Shown piece by piece: positions 33,369 to 42,798 of a DNA stretch of 64,000 nucleotides. The DNA lies in the NCBI GenBank assembly GCA_947474595.1, contig CANJIV010000003.1, forward strand, positions 62,001 to 126,000, given 5' to 3'. The notes under the pieces are model-generated. The model saw only the letters and a list, made by a program, of their open reading frames with translations. It made no database searches and was not told where the DNA came from. The DNA is from Solirubrobacterales bacterium (GTDB lineage: Bacteria > Actinomycetota > Thermoleophilia > Solirubrobacterales > Solirubrobacteraceae). Position 1 is the stretch's first letter; every line of letters begins with the position of its first letter. Both the position numbers and the translations under genes were made by a program.

Positions 33369-35084
33369 TCAGAGCGCCAAGGCCATTGACATCGTTGCGC
33401 GGTCGGCGCCGCCTGAGCGATTCTCGCCCGATGCGGTGAAGCCCACGTTGACATGCGCGCCGGCCAGCGAGGTGCCGGCGGGCAGGTAACCGGCGCTGAT
33501 TGCGCCGCTTAGGCAGGAGCGCAGATTGGTTGAGTATGTGCGCGTGTTGGCCGGGTTCGGCGCAGCGTCGGCGGTCGGGTCGGCTGGGCCGTAAAAGTCG
33601 CCCCCCGGACTTTCCGGACTTACCGGCTGGCCGGCAGCGTTGCAGCTGAACTCCCGCGAGACGCGAACCTCGGTGCCGTCGGCGGTGCGAAGGCCGCCGA
33701 TCGAGATCGTGTAATGGAGGTTGCCCATGTCGATCAGCGCAGCTTCGCCGGTCCCGGCGATGCCACGGCGCTGCGGCCGCCAGTAATCAAACTCAAGGTC
33801 ACCGGCGGCGCTGACGGCGACCGCCGAGCTATCGTTTGAACCAGGGCTCGCAGGGTCACCGTTGAGGATCGTGGTTGCCACGCCACCGGAGGTGACGGTC
33901 TTGATCGCTGGCACCGTGACCGGGTAGCTGGGCAGCGCCACCGGCGTGATGACGTCGCCGCCAGCGCTGCGGAAGACCACATTGAAGAGGTCACCGGGGG
34001 CCATTTGGGCTGTCGTTGCGCGCGGCTGCAAGCCTGCTGCCCAGGCGTTCCGGCCGTTGTTGGTGATCTTCTCGAGCGCGTTGCCTTGTGGGTTGCCGTC
34101 CGGCCGCCAGTTGCGCCACAGCTCGCCGCGCGGAAGGTCCGGCGAGGACTCGCTCAGCCCGCCCACAACCGCTGTGCCGGTAACCGAGTTGCAGTAGCTG
34201 AGCGCGCCACAGTCGACGTAAGCTCCAGTCGCTGCCGGGAGATCGCCGCTGCCAAAGTAGAAGATGAAGTTGAAGGTGTTCTCGCCGGAAACGTTGGCGT
34301 CGATCTGGGCCTGCGTCACGCCGGTAGCGTTGAAGTTCGTTCCAGCGTCGCCGGGCCTAAGGTTCAAGGTTGCAAACAGACCGGCGCTGGTCGGGCGCTG
34401 AGTCGAGTCTTGATTGTCGAGGATTCCGTTTCCGTTGTCGTCAACGTCGATGTTGCTTGTCAGACCGTCGCGATCAGGGTCGGTACCGGAGGGAATGTCG
34501 CCGCCGCCGTTGCCGCCGTTGTCGCCGCCGTTACCGCCGCCGCCACCGCCGCCACCGCCGCCACCCTGCGCAGCCGAGGCCTTCTTGCTCCTTTTCTGCA
34601 GGCCGAGGCGGCCGCTGCCGGTTGGCGCGCCCTTAACGGCCGCCGCGTAGGCTGAGGTCAGCAGCGACTTGGTCGCCAGCGGCTTGCTCAGCACTGCGTA
34701 ACCCTTCTTGACGGTCGCGGTTCCAAGTTTCAGGGAGCTCTTCGCACCAGCGTTCTTGCCGAGCGTCAGGTAAACCTTCTTTCCCCCTGGGGCGCTGGCC
34801 AAGACAACCGGCCCGAGGAAGGTGCCCGACTTGCTGACGAGCTGCAGTGTTGTGCCACTAATCGTTGCCTTTGGGACGTTCAGCGAAACCGTCTTGGAGC
34901 CGAGCTTGGTCCGGACCGCCTTACCCGTGCTGGAGATCGCCAGCAGCGAGCCGCCACTGGCACCAGCGCCGCTGATCTTGATTTCAACCCTCACCGACGC
35001 GGCGGCAAAGGCGTTGCTTGCGCTGATCGCGAAGAGCACCAACAGCGAAGTTAAGCAAACAGGGATAGCGATCCGACGATCCAT
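33369..35084 (-). CDS. Secreted protein with glycine-rich linker and calcium-binding-like motif
   Basis: 571 residues with a signal peptide (about 1-28). Residues 30-165 form a Ser/Lys-rich region with repeated short strand units (for example KAVRTKLGSKTVSLNVPKATISG-like spacing). An extreme glycine stretch at about 173-193 leads into DPDRDGLTSNIDVDDNGNG and DNQD, which look like thrombospondin type 3 or dockerin-like calcium loops. The C-terminal 350 residues are a beta-rich domain of unknown kind. No sortase signal or membrane anchor was seen. Probably an extracellular or surface protein; function unknown. Confidence 0.7.
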   Translation of the reverse strand: MDRRIAIPVCLTSLLVLFAISASNAFAAASVRVEIKISGAGASGGSLLAISSTGKAVRTKLGSKTVSLNVPKATISGTTLQLVSKSGTFLGPVVLASAPGGKKVYLTLGKNAGAKSSLKLGTATVKKGYAVLSKPLATKSLLTSAYAAAVKGAPTGSGRLGLQKRSKKASAAQGGGGGGGGGGGNGGDNGGNGGGDIPSGTDPDRDGLTSNIDVDDNGNGILDNQDSTQRPTSAGLFATLNLRPGDAGTNFNATGVTQAQIDANVSGENTFNFIFYFGSGDLPAATGAYVDCGALSYCNSVTGTAVVGGLSESSPDLPRGELWRNWRPDGNPQGNALEKITNNGRNAWAAGLQPRATTAQMAPGDLFNVVFRSAGGDVITPVALPSYPVTVPAIKTVTSGGVATTILNGDPASPGSNDSSAVAVSAAGDLEFDYWRPQRRGIAGTGEAALIDMGNLHYTISIGGLRTADGTEVRVSREFSCNAAGQPVSPESPGGDFYGPADPTADAAPNPANTRTYSTNLRSCLSGAISAGYLPAGTSLAGAHVNVGFTASGENRSGGADRATMSMALAL

Positions 35085-35253
35085 CGACCTGCTCCTTTGT
35101 TAGCTATTTACAACCATAAAAACTACTATTACCACAAATCTACACACACCGCCGACTCGGTGCGCCGGTAATAAACATCGCCACAAAGTTAGTCTCAGTC
35201 ATGCTGGGGAACCTATGACACCGCAACACCCGAGCGACCACACCAACCAGTAG

Positions 35254-35288
35254 CCGCTAGCCCCTCTTGGGTTCTTAGGTGCTAGCGG
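35254..35288 (-). terminator. Hairpin downstream of the NmrA-like gene
   Basis: CCGCTAGC (35254-35261) pairs with GCTAGCGG (35281-35288) immediately after the stop codon of the minus-strand gene. The stem can be extended by flanking pairs. The rest of 35085-35253 is AT-rich leader of the upstream secreted-protein region with nothing else recognisable. Confidence 0.55.
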
Positions 35289-35289
35289 C

Positions 35290-36219
35290 CTAGGCGTACT
35301 TGCCGTACTTACGTCGCAGCATGAATCCGATCGCCCGATCTCCGAGGCTGGGCTTAGCGTCAAACTTGGCATGGTTATCGACCAGCCAGGCCTCCAGCGT
35401 CGTCCCTGACTCTCCGGTCATCTTCGAAAAGGTGTCACTAATGACGTCGGCGCGGCCCTCTTTCCATGCTCGCAAGTGGCAGATGACCATCTCTTCAAGC
35501 ACAGCAGGGTCCTTGATGTCACCGTTTTTAAGCATCATCGACGTGAACTCTGTTTCGGGCAGGTCGTAATAGGTAATCCTACGGCCAATCTGGCCTGAAA
35601 TGGCGCTACATATGTCAGCCATATCGAGTCGTTGTGGGCCGGTGATTTTGTAGTCTTGACCTTCGTGTCCTGAGCCGAGGATCACCTCCCGCGCAACCCT
35701 GGCGACGTCACGGTTTGCGACTAGCGCGTTCTTGCCGTCACCGGAGATACCCAACACGCATCCCATCCCTACCGTCGCGGCACAGCCGCCGAGCGCGGTC
35801 TCCATAACCGACGTTGGGGAGACCAACGTCCAGGGCAGAGTCGACCTCTTGAGGTAGCCGATCGCTTCAGCGTACTGGGCATCTAATGAGTCGCCTTGAT
35901 GATTAACGGCGCCGAAGATGGCTGCTATATGTGGCTTCCCGGATTTCAGAGCAGCGTCGACAACGTTGCGATAACGCCGCCCGATCTGATCGCCGATCGG
36001 ACTCGAGAGGAAGACGTGACTCACCGCCTGCATCGGCGCCTCTAAGGATTGGGGCCTATCGAGATCGCCCTCTACGACATCGATGTTGGCTGCCTTGAGC
36101 GTGAACTTGGAGCGATCGCGCACCATCGCGCGCACTTGAACGCCTTCTTGCCCTGCCAGTGCCTCTACCAACGCTCTGCCAAACATGCCGTTGGCGGTCG
36201 TGACCAGAACTGTGCGCAT
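35290..36219 (-). CDS. NmrA-like NAD(P)-binding protein
   Basis: A 309-residue atypical short-chain dehydrogenase. The N-terminal TTANGMFGRALVEAL is a variant of the TGATGxxG dinucleotide motif, and VRAMVRDRSKF gives the NADP-type basic residues. No SDR catalytic Tyr-x3-Lys is evident, as in NmrA, HSCARG and quinone-reductase-2-like proteins, which act as redox sensors or reductases. Monocistronic, with its own downstream hairpin. The C-terminal third is helical and probably binds the partner or substrate. Confidence 0.8.
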   Translation of the reverse strand: MRTVLVTTANGMFGRALVEALAGQEGVQVRAMVRDRSKFTLKAANIDVVEGDLDRPQSLEAPMQAVSHVFLSSPIGDQIGRRYRNVVDAALKSGKPHIAAIFGAVNHQGDSLDAQYAEAIGYLKRSTLPWTLVSPTSVMETALGGCAATVGMGCVLGISGDGKNALVANRDVARVAREVILGSGHEGQDYKITGPQRLDMADICSAISGQIGRRITYYDLPETEFTSMMLKNGDIKDPAVLEEMVICHLRAWKEGRADVISDTFSKMTGESGTTLEAWLVDNHAKFDAKPSLGDRAIGFMLRRKYGKYA

Positions 36220-36361
36220 CTTCGCCTACCTCCTTGTTCAGCGACGGAAATATAACTCTAGCGGCGCATCGGCTGGCGAGGATGGTTTACGATTATCGGC
36301 GGCTCGGGGTCCCACGCTCCAAAGCCGCTACTGATTATCTTCTGAGGAGGCATCTGTTCAT

Positions 36362-38629
36362 ATGACACGTCAGCCGATCTATCTAGGCGCAGTTCTGGCC
36401 TTAGCGCTCGCAGCTGCTCCAGCCGCCGCCGACGCCGAAGTCACCGCTTCGCCGTCGAGCGCACAGCGCGGTGGAATCGCTATTACGTCAGCTGCCGCCA
36501 GCGCCAACGGGCGCACGGTAACCGTGGGAATGAAGTGGGATGCCGCGCTGCTGGCAAAAGCAGGCAAGGGCGACCGCTTCACGATTACGGTCAAAGCATT
36601 TCGGTTTAGAGATACAAGCACGCTGCTAACTCGCCGACTCTCAGTTAACGTCGCCTCGGTGGACGAAACGGTCAAGCTAAGGCTCAGTCCAGCTCAAGCG
36701 CGTAGCCTCCGCAGCGCATATCGCGTGATTGTTACAGCGACCCAGCAGTACGACTCCGTCAACGACAAAGACACTGCCTTTGAGATCTCTGACGTCGCAG
36801 TCCGCCACCTTCGGGGCACTCGTAACCTTGCAGCTGGGCGCCTGTGCCGGGCCGTCCTGCGCTCAGGCGTTAATGCCAGCCGCTGCGATCTCCGCGCCGT
36901 CGACCTCTATAAATCCGATCTGCGCAATGTAAACCTAGCCTACGCAAACTTGGGTGGCGCACGCCTCGATAAGGCGGACTTGAGCACCACCGATCTGACC
37001 GGAACCCACCTAAACGGTGCCCTACTTAAGGGCGCAAAGTTTGCCGCTGGCGAGCAGAGTGCGTTCACGCTCCCCCAAGACGGACAGACAGCAATCATCG
37101 ACGCAATCGACAGCGCTAAGCAGAGCGTCGACGTCATCATCTACGACTTTGGCGGCCCAAATCTGGTTGGCCAAGCGGGCAAGCCCGGGGCACTAATGCG
37201 CGCAGTAGCAAGGGGAGTCAACGTTCGCGTGATTCTCAACTCTGGTCAAAACGATGGGCTATGCACCGGCGTCGACGCGACCGCGCAGGCGATCTGTGCG
37301 TGGAATCCAAAGCTTGATCCCCTCTATGCGACACAGGCTTCACTTGCCTCTGCTGCGCAGACTGCAGGGGCGGGAGCCGGTAAGTACCGCGTTCAGTTCT
37401 CCTCGCAGAACTTCCAGATCACCCACCAAAAGACGGTCCTGATCGATACTGCTAACAGTGACGGCACGGCCCGCTCTACTGCCCAGCTACTGCCGACATC
37501 ACAGGTACTGGTTTCAACTGGCAACCTGCAGGCCTACCCGGTCGATTGGGGTCGGCGCTCGGGCACCGTCAAGAACACAACGACAGGCAAATATGTCCCC
37601 GGCGTCTTAAACGCCAACTACCTCACCGATCCCGCAGCAACCTGTCCCACGACAGGGTGTGGCGTCGAGTGGGCTGCCCGCGACTTTGGAATCAAGGTCA
37701 CCGATCCAGCCTTGATGGAGAGGATCTCTTCGGTCTTCGCCTCTGACCAAGCCTGTGACGGGCGCAGCGACACCAATAATCTGCTCGCCTCGTCGCTGGC
37801 CGACACTTGGGCCAACGGCACTTTGCTGACCGCTAGCTCTCTATACCCAGACTCGACTTCAGCAGAGTCTATCTATGAGGTCGCATCTAACGCGGGGCAG
37901 CTCGAGGCCAACCCTCAGGGCAACGCTCGCGAGCGTATGCGGTACCTCATCACCCATGCCACTAAGTCGCTGCTGGTCTATAACGAAGAGTTCAACGACC
38001 CAGAAATCACAGGCACGGTGACTGTCAGCTCGGCGGGCGTTCCCTCGGTAACGCAGTCAGGCCTGCTCGCCCAAGCTGCAAAAAGGGGCGTTGACGTCCA
38101 TGTAGTAATGGCTGGCTCGGTGCCGGCGGATTCCTTCTATGGCTCAAACGGTAACCTCGCCGAATACAACGATCTGGTGGCTAATGGCGGGAAGGTAACT
38201 CTCCTTCCGGCCGACAGCCCGGGGTCGGTCTACGTCCACGCCAAGGCGATCATCGCTGACGGCATTGACGGCTTCATGGGTTCGGAGAACTTCGGATTCG
38301 CTTCGATCAACTGGAACCGTGAACTCGGGCTGATGCTTACTAGCCGCCAGGACCCGAGCAAGGCACCTATTCCGAGCCTCCTCAGCGTGACTGGCATAGC
38401 TCAAATCATCTCAGCATTCTGGATCGACTACACAAACGTAAACGCGGTGGCGTGGCCAGCTGCGGGCCAAGTCTATGTGCCTCCGAAATATCCGCCAAAG
38501 GCGTTCCCGGATTCATTTCCGATGAACTGCTTGCCATACACCAACAGTGATCGCTACCAGCCCGCACTACCGACGCGCGATGCTAGCCAGCCGTCTGGTC
38601 GCCCAGACGCGCCCGCACCCCCCGCCTAG
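36362..38629 (+). CDS. Secreted phospholipase-D-like protein with pentapeptide repeats
   Basis: 755 residues with a signal peptide (about 1-25). Residues about 160-230 are pentapeptide repeats (A(D/N)L-type units such as LRAVDLYKSDLRNVNLAYAN). Two PLD half-sites follow: His355-x-Lys357-x4-Asp362 in HQKTVLID, and His626-x-Lys628-x4-Asp633 in HAKAIIAD, followed by GFMGSENF. Paired HKD motifs indicate a phosphodiesterase acting on phospholipid or nucleic acid outside the cell. A GAGGAGG site lies at 36344-36350. The pentapeptide/PLD combination is unusual. A Pro-rich tail ends the protein. Confidence 0.85.
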   Translation: MTRQPIYLGAVLALALAAAPAAADAEVTASPSSAQRGGIAITSAAASANGRTVTVGMKWDAALLAKAGKGDRFTITVKAFRFRDTSTLLTRRLSVNVASVDETVKLRLSPAQARSLRSAYRVIVTATQQYDSVNDKDTAFEISDVAVRHLRGTRNLAAGRLCRAVLRSGVNASRCDLRAVDLYKSDLRNVNLAYANLGGARLDKADLSTTDLTGTHLNGALLKGAKFAAGEQSAFTLPQDGQTAIIDAIDSAKQSVDVIIYDFGGPNLVGQAGKPGALMRAVARGVNVRVILNSGQNDGLCTGVDATAQAICAWNPKLDPLYATQASLASAAQTAGAGAGKYRVQFSSQNFQITHQKTVLIDTANSDGTARSTAQLLPTSQVLVSTGNLQAYPVDWGRRSGTVKNTTTGKYVPGVLNANYLTDPAATCPTTGCGVEWAARDFGIKVTDPALMERISSVFASDQACDGRSDTNNLLASSLADTWANGTLLTASSLYPDSTSAESIYEVASNAGQLEANPQGNARERMRYLITHATKSLLVYNEEFNDPEITGTVTVSSAGVPSVTQSGLLAQAAKRGVDVHVVMAGSVPADSFYGSNGNLAEYNDLVANGGKVTLLPADSPGSVYVHAKAIIADGIDGFMGSENFGFASINWNRELGLMLTSRQDPSKAPIPSLLSVTGIAQIISAFWIDYTNVNAVAWPAAGQVYVPPKYPPKAFPDSFPMNCLPYTNSDRYQPALPTRDASQPSGRPDAPAPPA

Positions 38630-38650
38630 GGTTCTAGGTTGGAGGCCTCA

Positions 38651-38679
38651 CCCCGACGTCGCCTAGCGTGGCGTCGGGG
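38651..38679. terminator. Bidirectional hairpin between the PLD-like gene and uppP
   Basis: CCCCGACG (38651-38658) pairs with CGTCGGGG (38672-38679) between two convergent genes. An inner CGCC/GGCG pairing adds stability. No T-run. Confidence 0.6.
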
Positions 38680-38699
38680 AAGTTGCCTGTGTTGAAGTC

Positions 38700-39530
38700 C
38701 TAGCTGACTGCGCCGCCAGCCAGCAGCACTAGCATCAACACGCCAACTGCGATGCGATAGATAACAAACACGCCGAAGTTGTGCGTACGGACGAACTTCA
38801 GCAGAAATGCGATCGCAAGATAGCCCGTAATGAACGCCAAAACGGTTGCGATGATGGTTGGTAGCGCGCCGACCGAAGCGCCGTCGCCTGAGCCGACTTT
38901 GCGCAGCTCAAAGAGTCCCGAAAGAACCACGGCGGGCACCGAAAGAAGGAATGAATAACGAGTTGCGGCCTCCCGGTTTAATCCTAAGAAAAGGCCGCCC
39001 GAGATTGTTGAGCCAGAGCGGCTGACGCCCGGAATCAGTGCGAGCGCCTGGAAGAGTCCGATGATAATCCCGTCGCGCAGAGTCAGCTGATTGATGTCGC
39101 GCTTCTGGGAACCCTTTAAGTCCGCTGCCATCAAGACGAAGCTGAAGATGATCATCACTGTGGCGACTAGTCCAATCGTGCGAACGTTATTCTCGATCTG
39201 ATCCTTAAAGACAAGCCCCACGATCCCGATCGGAATCGTGCCGAGAACGATGAACCAGCCACTACGGGCATCTGCATCGCTGCTTCGCCATAGCGGACGC
39301 TCGGCGGCAAACGACTTCAGAAAGGCGATTAGAATGCGCCACAAATCTAGGCGAAAGTAGACAAGCACTGCTGCCATCGTGCCGAGCTGAATAACGGCGC
39401 TAAAGGCGGCTCCAGGGTCTGGCCAACCAGCCAGAGCAGGAACGAAAATGACGTGGCCCGAGCTAGATATCGGCAGGAACTCGGTAAGGCCTTGGACGAT
39501 GCCCAAGACGATCGCTTCTATTGCTGACAT
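38700..39530 (-). CDS. uppP: Undecaprenyl-diphosphatase
   Basis: Membrane enzyme that dephosphorylates undecaprenyl pyrophosphate to recycle the lipid carrier for wall synthesis; its overproduction gives bacitracin resistance in other species. The 276-residue protein has about eight helices and both family motifs: QGLTEFLPISSSGH at residues 14-27 and PGVSRSGSTISGG near 165. Length is standard. It is transcribed alone, convergent with the PLD-like gene. Confidence 0.96.
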   Translation of the reverse strand: MSAIEAIVLGIVQGLTEFLPISSSGHVIFVPALAGWPDPGAAFSAVIQLGTMAAVLVYFRLDLWRILIAFLKSFAAERPLWRSSDADARSGWFIVLGTIPIGIVGLVFKDQIENNVRTIGLVATVMIIFSFVLMAADLKGSQKRDINQLTLRDGIIIGLFQALALIPGVSRSGSTISGGLFLGLNREAATRYSFLLSVPAVVLSGLFELRKVGSGDGASVGALPTIIATVLAFITGYLAIAFLLKFVRTHNFGVFVIYRIAVGVLMLVLLAGGAVS

Positions 39531-39601
39531 GCCGATGAACCTATAGCAACGACCGGCGAGAGCTTAGCTTGAGGGGGGCCGCTATCCCCGATTTTGTTCG
39601 C

Positions 39602-40459
39602 TTAGAAAACTAGCGCGCGCTTGTCCCAGCGCACGACGCGGTCTTCTAGATGTGCCCTAACGGCGCGCGCCAAGACAACTCGCTCGACGTCGCGTCCGAC
39701 GCGGCGCAGATCGTCGCTGCTGTCGCGATGGCTGACACGGACGACGTCTTGTTCGATGATCGGTCCTTCGTCGAGTTCGGCAGTCACATAGTGAGCCGTG
39801 GCTCCGATCAACTTGACTCCGCGCTCGTGAGCCTGCTCATAGGGGCGCCCCCCCTTAAAGGCGGGGAGAAATCCGTGGTGGATATTGATCGCAGGGCAGC
39901 TAACTGCCTCAAGAAATTGTTCAGAGAGGATTCGCATATATCGAGCAAGAACGACCAAGTCCACCTTCCCAACCAGTAGCTCGAGCAGCTGCTCTTCGTG
40001 GGCGGACATCTCATCGCGCGAGGCGACAGGTAGATGGTGATAGTGCACTCCAGCTGCTGCTACGGCCGTTCGATGCTCATCGGAGGTAGAGATCACGCAA
40101 ACAAGGCGCCCTCGGAGCTCATCGCTTGCGAATCGCCACAGGAGGTCAGTCAGGCAGTGGTTTTCACTCGAACAGAGCACCGCGACTCGAGGAAGGGTCG
40201 CGGGATCGCTGAAGCGCAGTTCGATATCTTCTCCGTCGAGCTGCGCCTCTATCCGACTCTGAGCCTCCTGGGCGCGTGCGCTAGGCAGCGTGTAGGCAAC
40301 CCGCATCGCAAACCGTCCGTTAGCTGGCTCGGCGTGCTCATCGAGGCTTGTGATGTTCGCTGCACAGTCGGCCAGCAAACCGCTGACCACTGCCACGATC
40401 CCCGGCCTGTCTGGGCAGCTCAGTAGGAGTCGGCGCTCGACGGTTAGAAGAGATTCCAT
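39602..40459 (-). CDS. purU: Formyltetrahydrofolate deformylase
   Basis: Hydrolyses 10-formyltetrahydrofolate to formate and tetrahydrofolate, balancing one-carbon pools. The 285-residue protein starts with an ACT domain (about 8-85, LLLSCPDRPGIVAVVSGLL) followed by a formyltransferase-type domain with NIHHGFLPAFKG and the catalytic aspartate in DEGPIIEQD. Together these separate PurU from PurN. It lies close to the MMPL gene on the same strand (24 bp), so they may share a transcript. Confidence 0.94.
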   Translation of the reverse strand: MESLLTVERRLLLSCPDRPGIVAVVSGLLADCAANITSLDEHAEPANGRFAMRVAYTLPSARAQEAQSRIEAQLDGEDIELRFSDPATLPRVAVLCSSENHCLTDLLWRFASDELRGRLVCVISTSDEHRTAVAAAGVHYHHLPVASRDEMSAHEEQLLELLVGKVDLVVLARYMRILSEQFLEAVSCPAINIHHGFLPAFKGGRPYEQAHERGVKLIGATAHYVTAELDEGPIIEQDVVRVSHRDSSDDLRRVGRDVERVVLARAVRAHLEDRVVRWDKRALVF

Positions 40460-40483
40460 GGCTGCAACCTTAGCGGCGCGAAG

Positions 40484-42721
40484 CTATTTAGCGGCCCGCT
40501 CGGCGTCAAGCCGCTTGAAGTACTCGGTACCCTCGATGCTCGCCTTGGGCAGTATCTTCGCCATCCACTTTGGTAGCCACCAGTTTTTCTTGCCGATAAT
40601 CACCATCAGCGCAGGGACGAGCAGACAGCGCACGACCGTCGCATCGATAGCAACCGCAAAGGCCAAGCCGAGGCCGAACTGCTTGACGGTTGGATCGTCG
40701 TTTAAGACGAAACTCCCAAAGACGCAGACCATGATCAGCGCCGCCGATGTAATCACCCGAGCGCTGCGCGAGAGCCCGCGAGCAACCGCCGTCTCATTGT
40801 CGGCGCCCTGCTCGTGCTCCTCCTGAATATGGCTTACTAAGAAGACCTCGTAGTCCATCGAGAGCCCAAAGAGAATGGCGAACATCATCAACGGAACAAA
40901 GGAAACGATCGGCACCATGCCTTGGAGCCCGATCAGATCCGTTGCCCACCCCCACTGGAAAACAGCCACGAGCATTCCGTAGGATGCGGCAACGCCGAGC
41001 AGATTCATGAATGCGGCCTGGAGTGGTACCAAGACCGACCTGAAGGCGATCAGCAAGAGCGCGAAGCTAAGGGCCACCACGATCAGAATCATGCGCGGCA
41101 AGCTGTCGGCTATTCCGGTTGCAATGTCGATATAAGCAGCGGTAGCTCCTCCGACGTATGCCGTAACGCCAGTACCCTTGGTCGCGCCCGGAATAACCGT
41201 CGAGCGCAACCGTTCGACTAGATCTTGGGTCGCCTGGGACGGAGGCGCCGACTTCGGCGTCACCGTGAACACGGCCGCCGTGCGTTGAGCGTTAAACAGC
41301 GGCGGTGCTACTGAAACGACGTCTTTGTCGGTGGCGATCGTCTTGCTTAACTTCTCGATAGTCGCATCGTCGGTCTTGGGTTGTGTGAGTTTGGCCGCGA
41401 TGATGACCGGCCCATTGACGCCCTCTCCAAAGCCAGCGGCAACAAGGTCATAGGCGCGGGTTGAGTCCGAACTCTTGGGCCCCGCAGCTGTATCTGGTTG
41501 GCCTAGCACCATCGACAGGGTCGGGATCGAAAGTACCAAGAGGATTGCTACAGCCGCCAACATCGGTGGCCATGGGTGGCGCCCAATACCACGCGCCCAG
41601 CGTGCCCAACCGCCGCTGTCGTGATCGGCTGCACGCGCACTGCGGCGATGCAACCAAGGCAGCCTCAGTGAGTCAACCCGGTGGCCCAAGATCCCCATAG
41701 CCGCCGGAAGCAGTGTGATCGCAGAGAGCATCGCAGTGACGACCGCTACTGCCGACATGAAGCCCAGTCCCGTGACGATCGGAATCTGAGCTAGTGCGAG
41801 CGAACATAGGGCCAAGATCACGGTAGCTCCGGCGAATACGACTGCTGCACCTGATGTAGCGACCGACCGAGCAATCGATTCGTGGAGGTCCATTCCACCG
41901 GCTATCTGCTCGCGGTGCCGTGAAAGCACGAAGAGTGAGTAGTCGATCCCCACTCCTAGCCCGATCATCACCGCCAAGGTCGGCGCTGCGGTTGGAACAC
42001 TCGTTACGTGCGAGAGCAGCGTGATGATGCTTAGCCCGGTCGCAATCCCCGCGGCTGCGGTGATTATTGGCAGCACCATCGAGACAGCCGAGCCGAATGT
42101 GACTAGCAATACCACGAGCGCCGCAGCGACTCCAATGCCGACGCTCGTGTCTGAGGCGGGCCTTGTTGCCTTGAGGCCTAAGTCGCCTCCCGCAGCGGTC
42201 TCTAGGCCAGCAGCGTCAAGCGGGGCTTCGGTCTTCTCGACGATCGCAATCGCCTCATCGACCGTGTACACCACGATTGAGTCCTTCAACGTCAAGGGGA
42301 TAAGCGCGGTCTTCTTATCTTTGCTGAGCATCGCGCCCGCAGCAGCAGCAGCAGTTACGGCAACGGGATCGGGTGGAACGGCGGGGATCGGGTTGACGGC
42401 AGAGAGCACCGAGGGGGAGCTCTTTGCGGCAGCCACGGCCTTTGCTATCGCCGCACTGTTGGCGGGGCTAGTTAGGTCTCCTTTGTCGTTCGAGTGGACA
42501 ACGATCGGGCTCGATCCGTTGGATTGGGCGGGAAAGCGCTGATCTAGAACATCGACGGCTTCTTGGCTGCCGGTGTTTGGCAGCTTGAGCGAATCCGAAG
42601 CCTGTGAGCCAGCGCTCTTTGCCCAAGCGCCAACGCCGACCACGATGATCACCCACGCTAGGACTACCGGCCACCGCCAGCGTACGCAGAACCGTCCAAG
42701 CGCGTAGAGGCCGCGGGTCAT
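40484..42721 (-). CDS. MMPL/RND-family transporter
   Basis: A 745-residue inner-membrane protein of the MMPL branch of the RND superfamily. It has the duplicated plan: helix 1 (about 17-34), an extracytoplasmic domain, helices 2-6 with the GLGVGIDYSLFVLSRHREQ segment, a second loop region, and helices 7-12 with FGLSMDYEVFLVSHIQEEHEQG. The paired GxxxDY motifs fit proton-driven export. Actinobacterial relatives move lipids or small hydrophobic compounds; the substrate here is unknown. It is upstream of purU on the same strand. Confidence 0.88.
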   Translation of the reverse strand: MTRGLYALGRFCVRWRWPVVLAWVIIVVGVGAWAKSAGSQASDSLKLPNTGSQEAVDVLDQRFPAQSNGSSPIVVHSNDKGDLTSPANSAAIAKAVAAAKSSPSVLSAVNPIPAVPPDPVAVTAAAAAGAMLSKDKKTALIPLTLKDSIVVYTVDEAIAIVEKTEAPLDAAGLETAAGGDLGLKATRPASDTSVGIGVAAALVVLLVTFGSAVSMVLPIITAAAGIATGLSIITLLSHVTSVPTAAPTLAVMIGLGVGIDYSLFVLSRHREQIAGGMDLHESIARSVATSGAAVVFAGATVILALCSLALAQIPIVTGLGFMSAVAVVTAMLSAITLLPAAMGILGHRVDSLRLPWLHRRSARAADHDSGGWARWARGIGRHPWPPMLAAVAILLVLSIPTLSMVLGQPDTAAGPKSSDSTRAYDLVAAGFGEGVNGPVIIAAKLTQPKTDDATIEKLSKTIATDKDVVSVAPPLFNAQRTAAVFTVTPKSAPPSQATQDLVERLRSTVIPGATKGTGVTAYVGGATAAYIDIATGIADSLPRMILIVVALSFALLLIAFRSVLVPLQAAFMNLLGVAASYGMLVAVFQWGWATDLIGLQGMVPIVSFVPLMMFAILFGLSMDYEVFLVSHIQEEHEQGADNETAVARGLSRSARVITSAALIMVCVFGSFVLNDDPTVKQFGLGLAFAVAIDATVVRCLLVPALMVIIGKKNWWLPKWMAKILPKASIEGTEYFKRLDAERAAK

Positions 42722-42798
42722 TGTTGGCAGATCGTGGTGATTGGGTAGTTATATAGGCAAAGCAGGCGTACTAAATGCCCGGTAGGGTTGTTCCCACA

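Noticed and set aside
34005-34655. 216-codon plus-strand frame antisense to the glycine-linker protein
   Set aside because: Composition is an artefact of the GC-rich repeats on the other strand; the minus-strand frame has a signal peptide and coherent domains.
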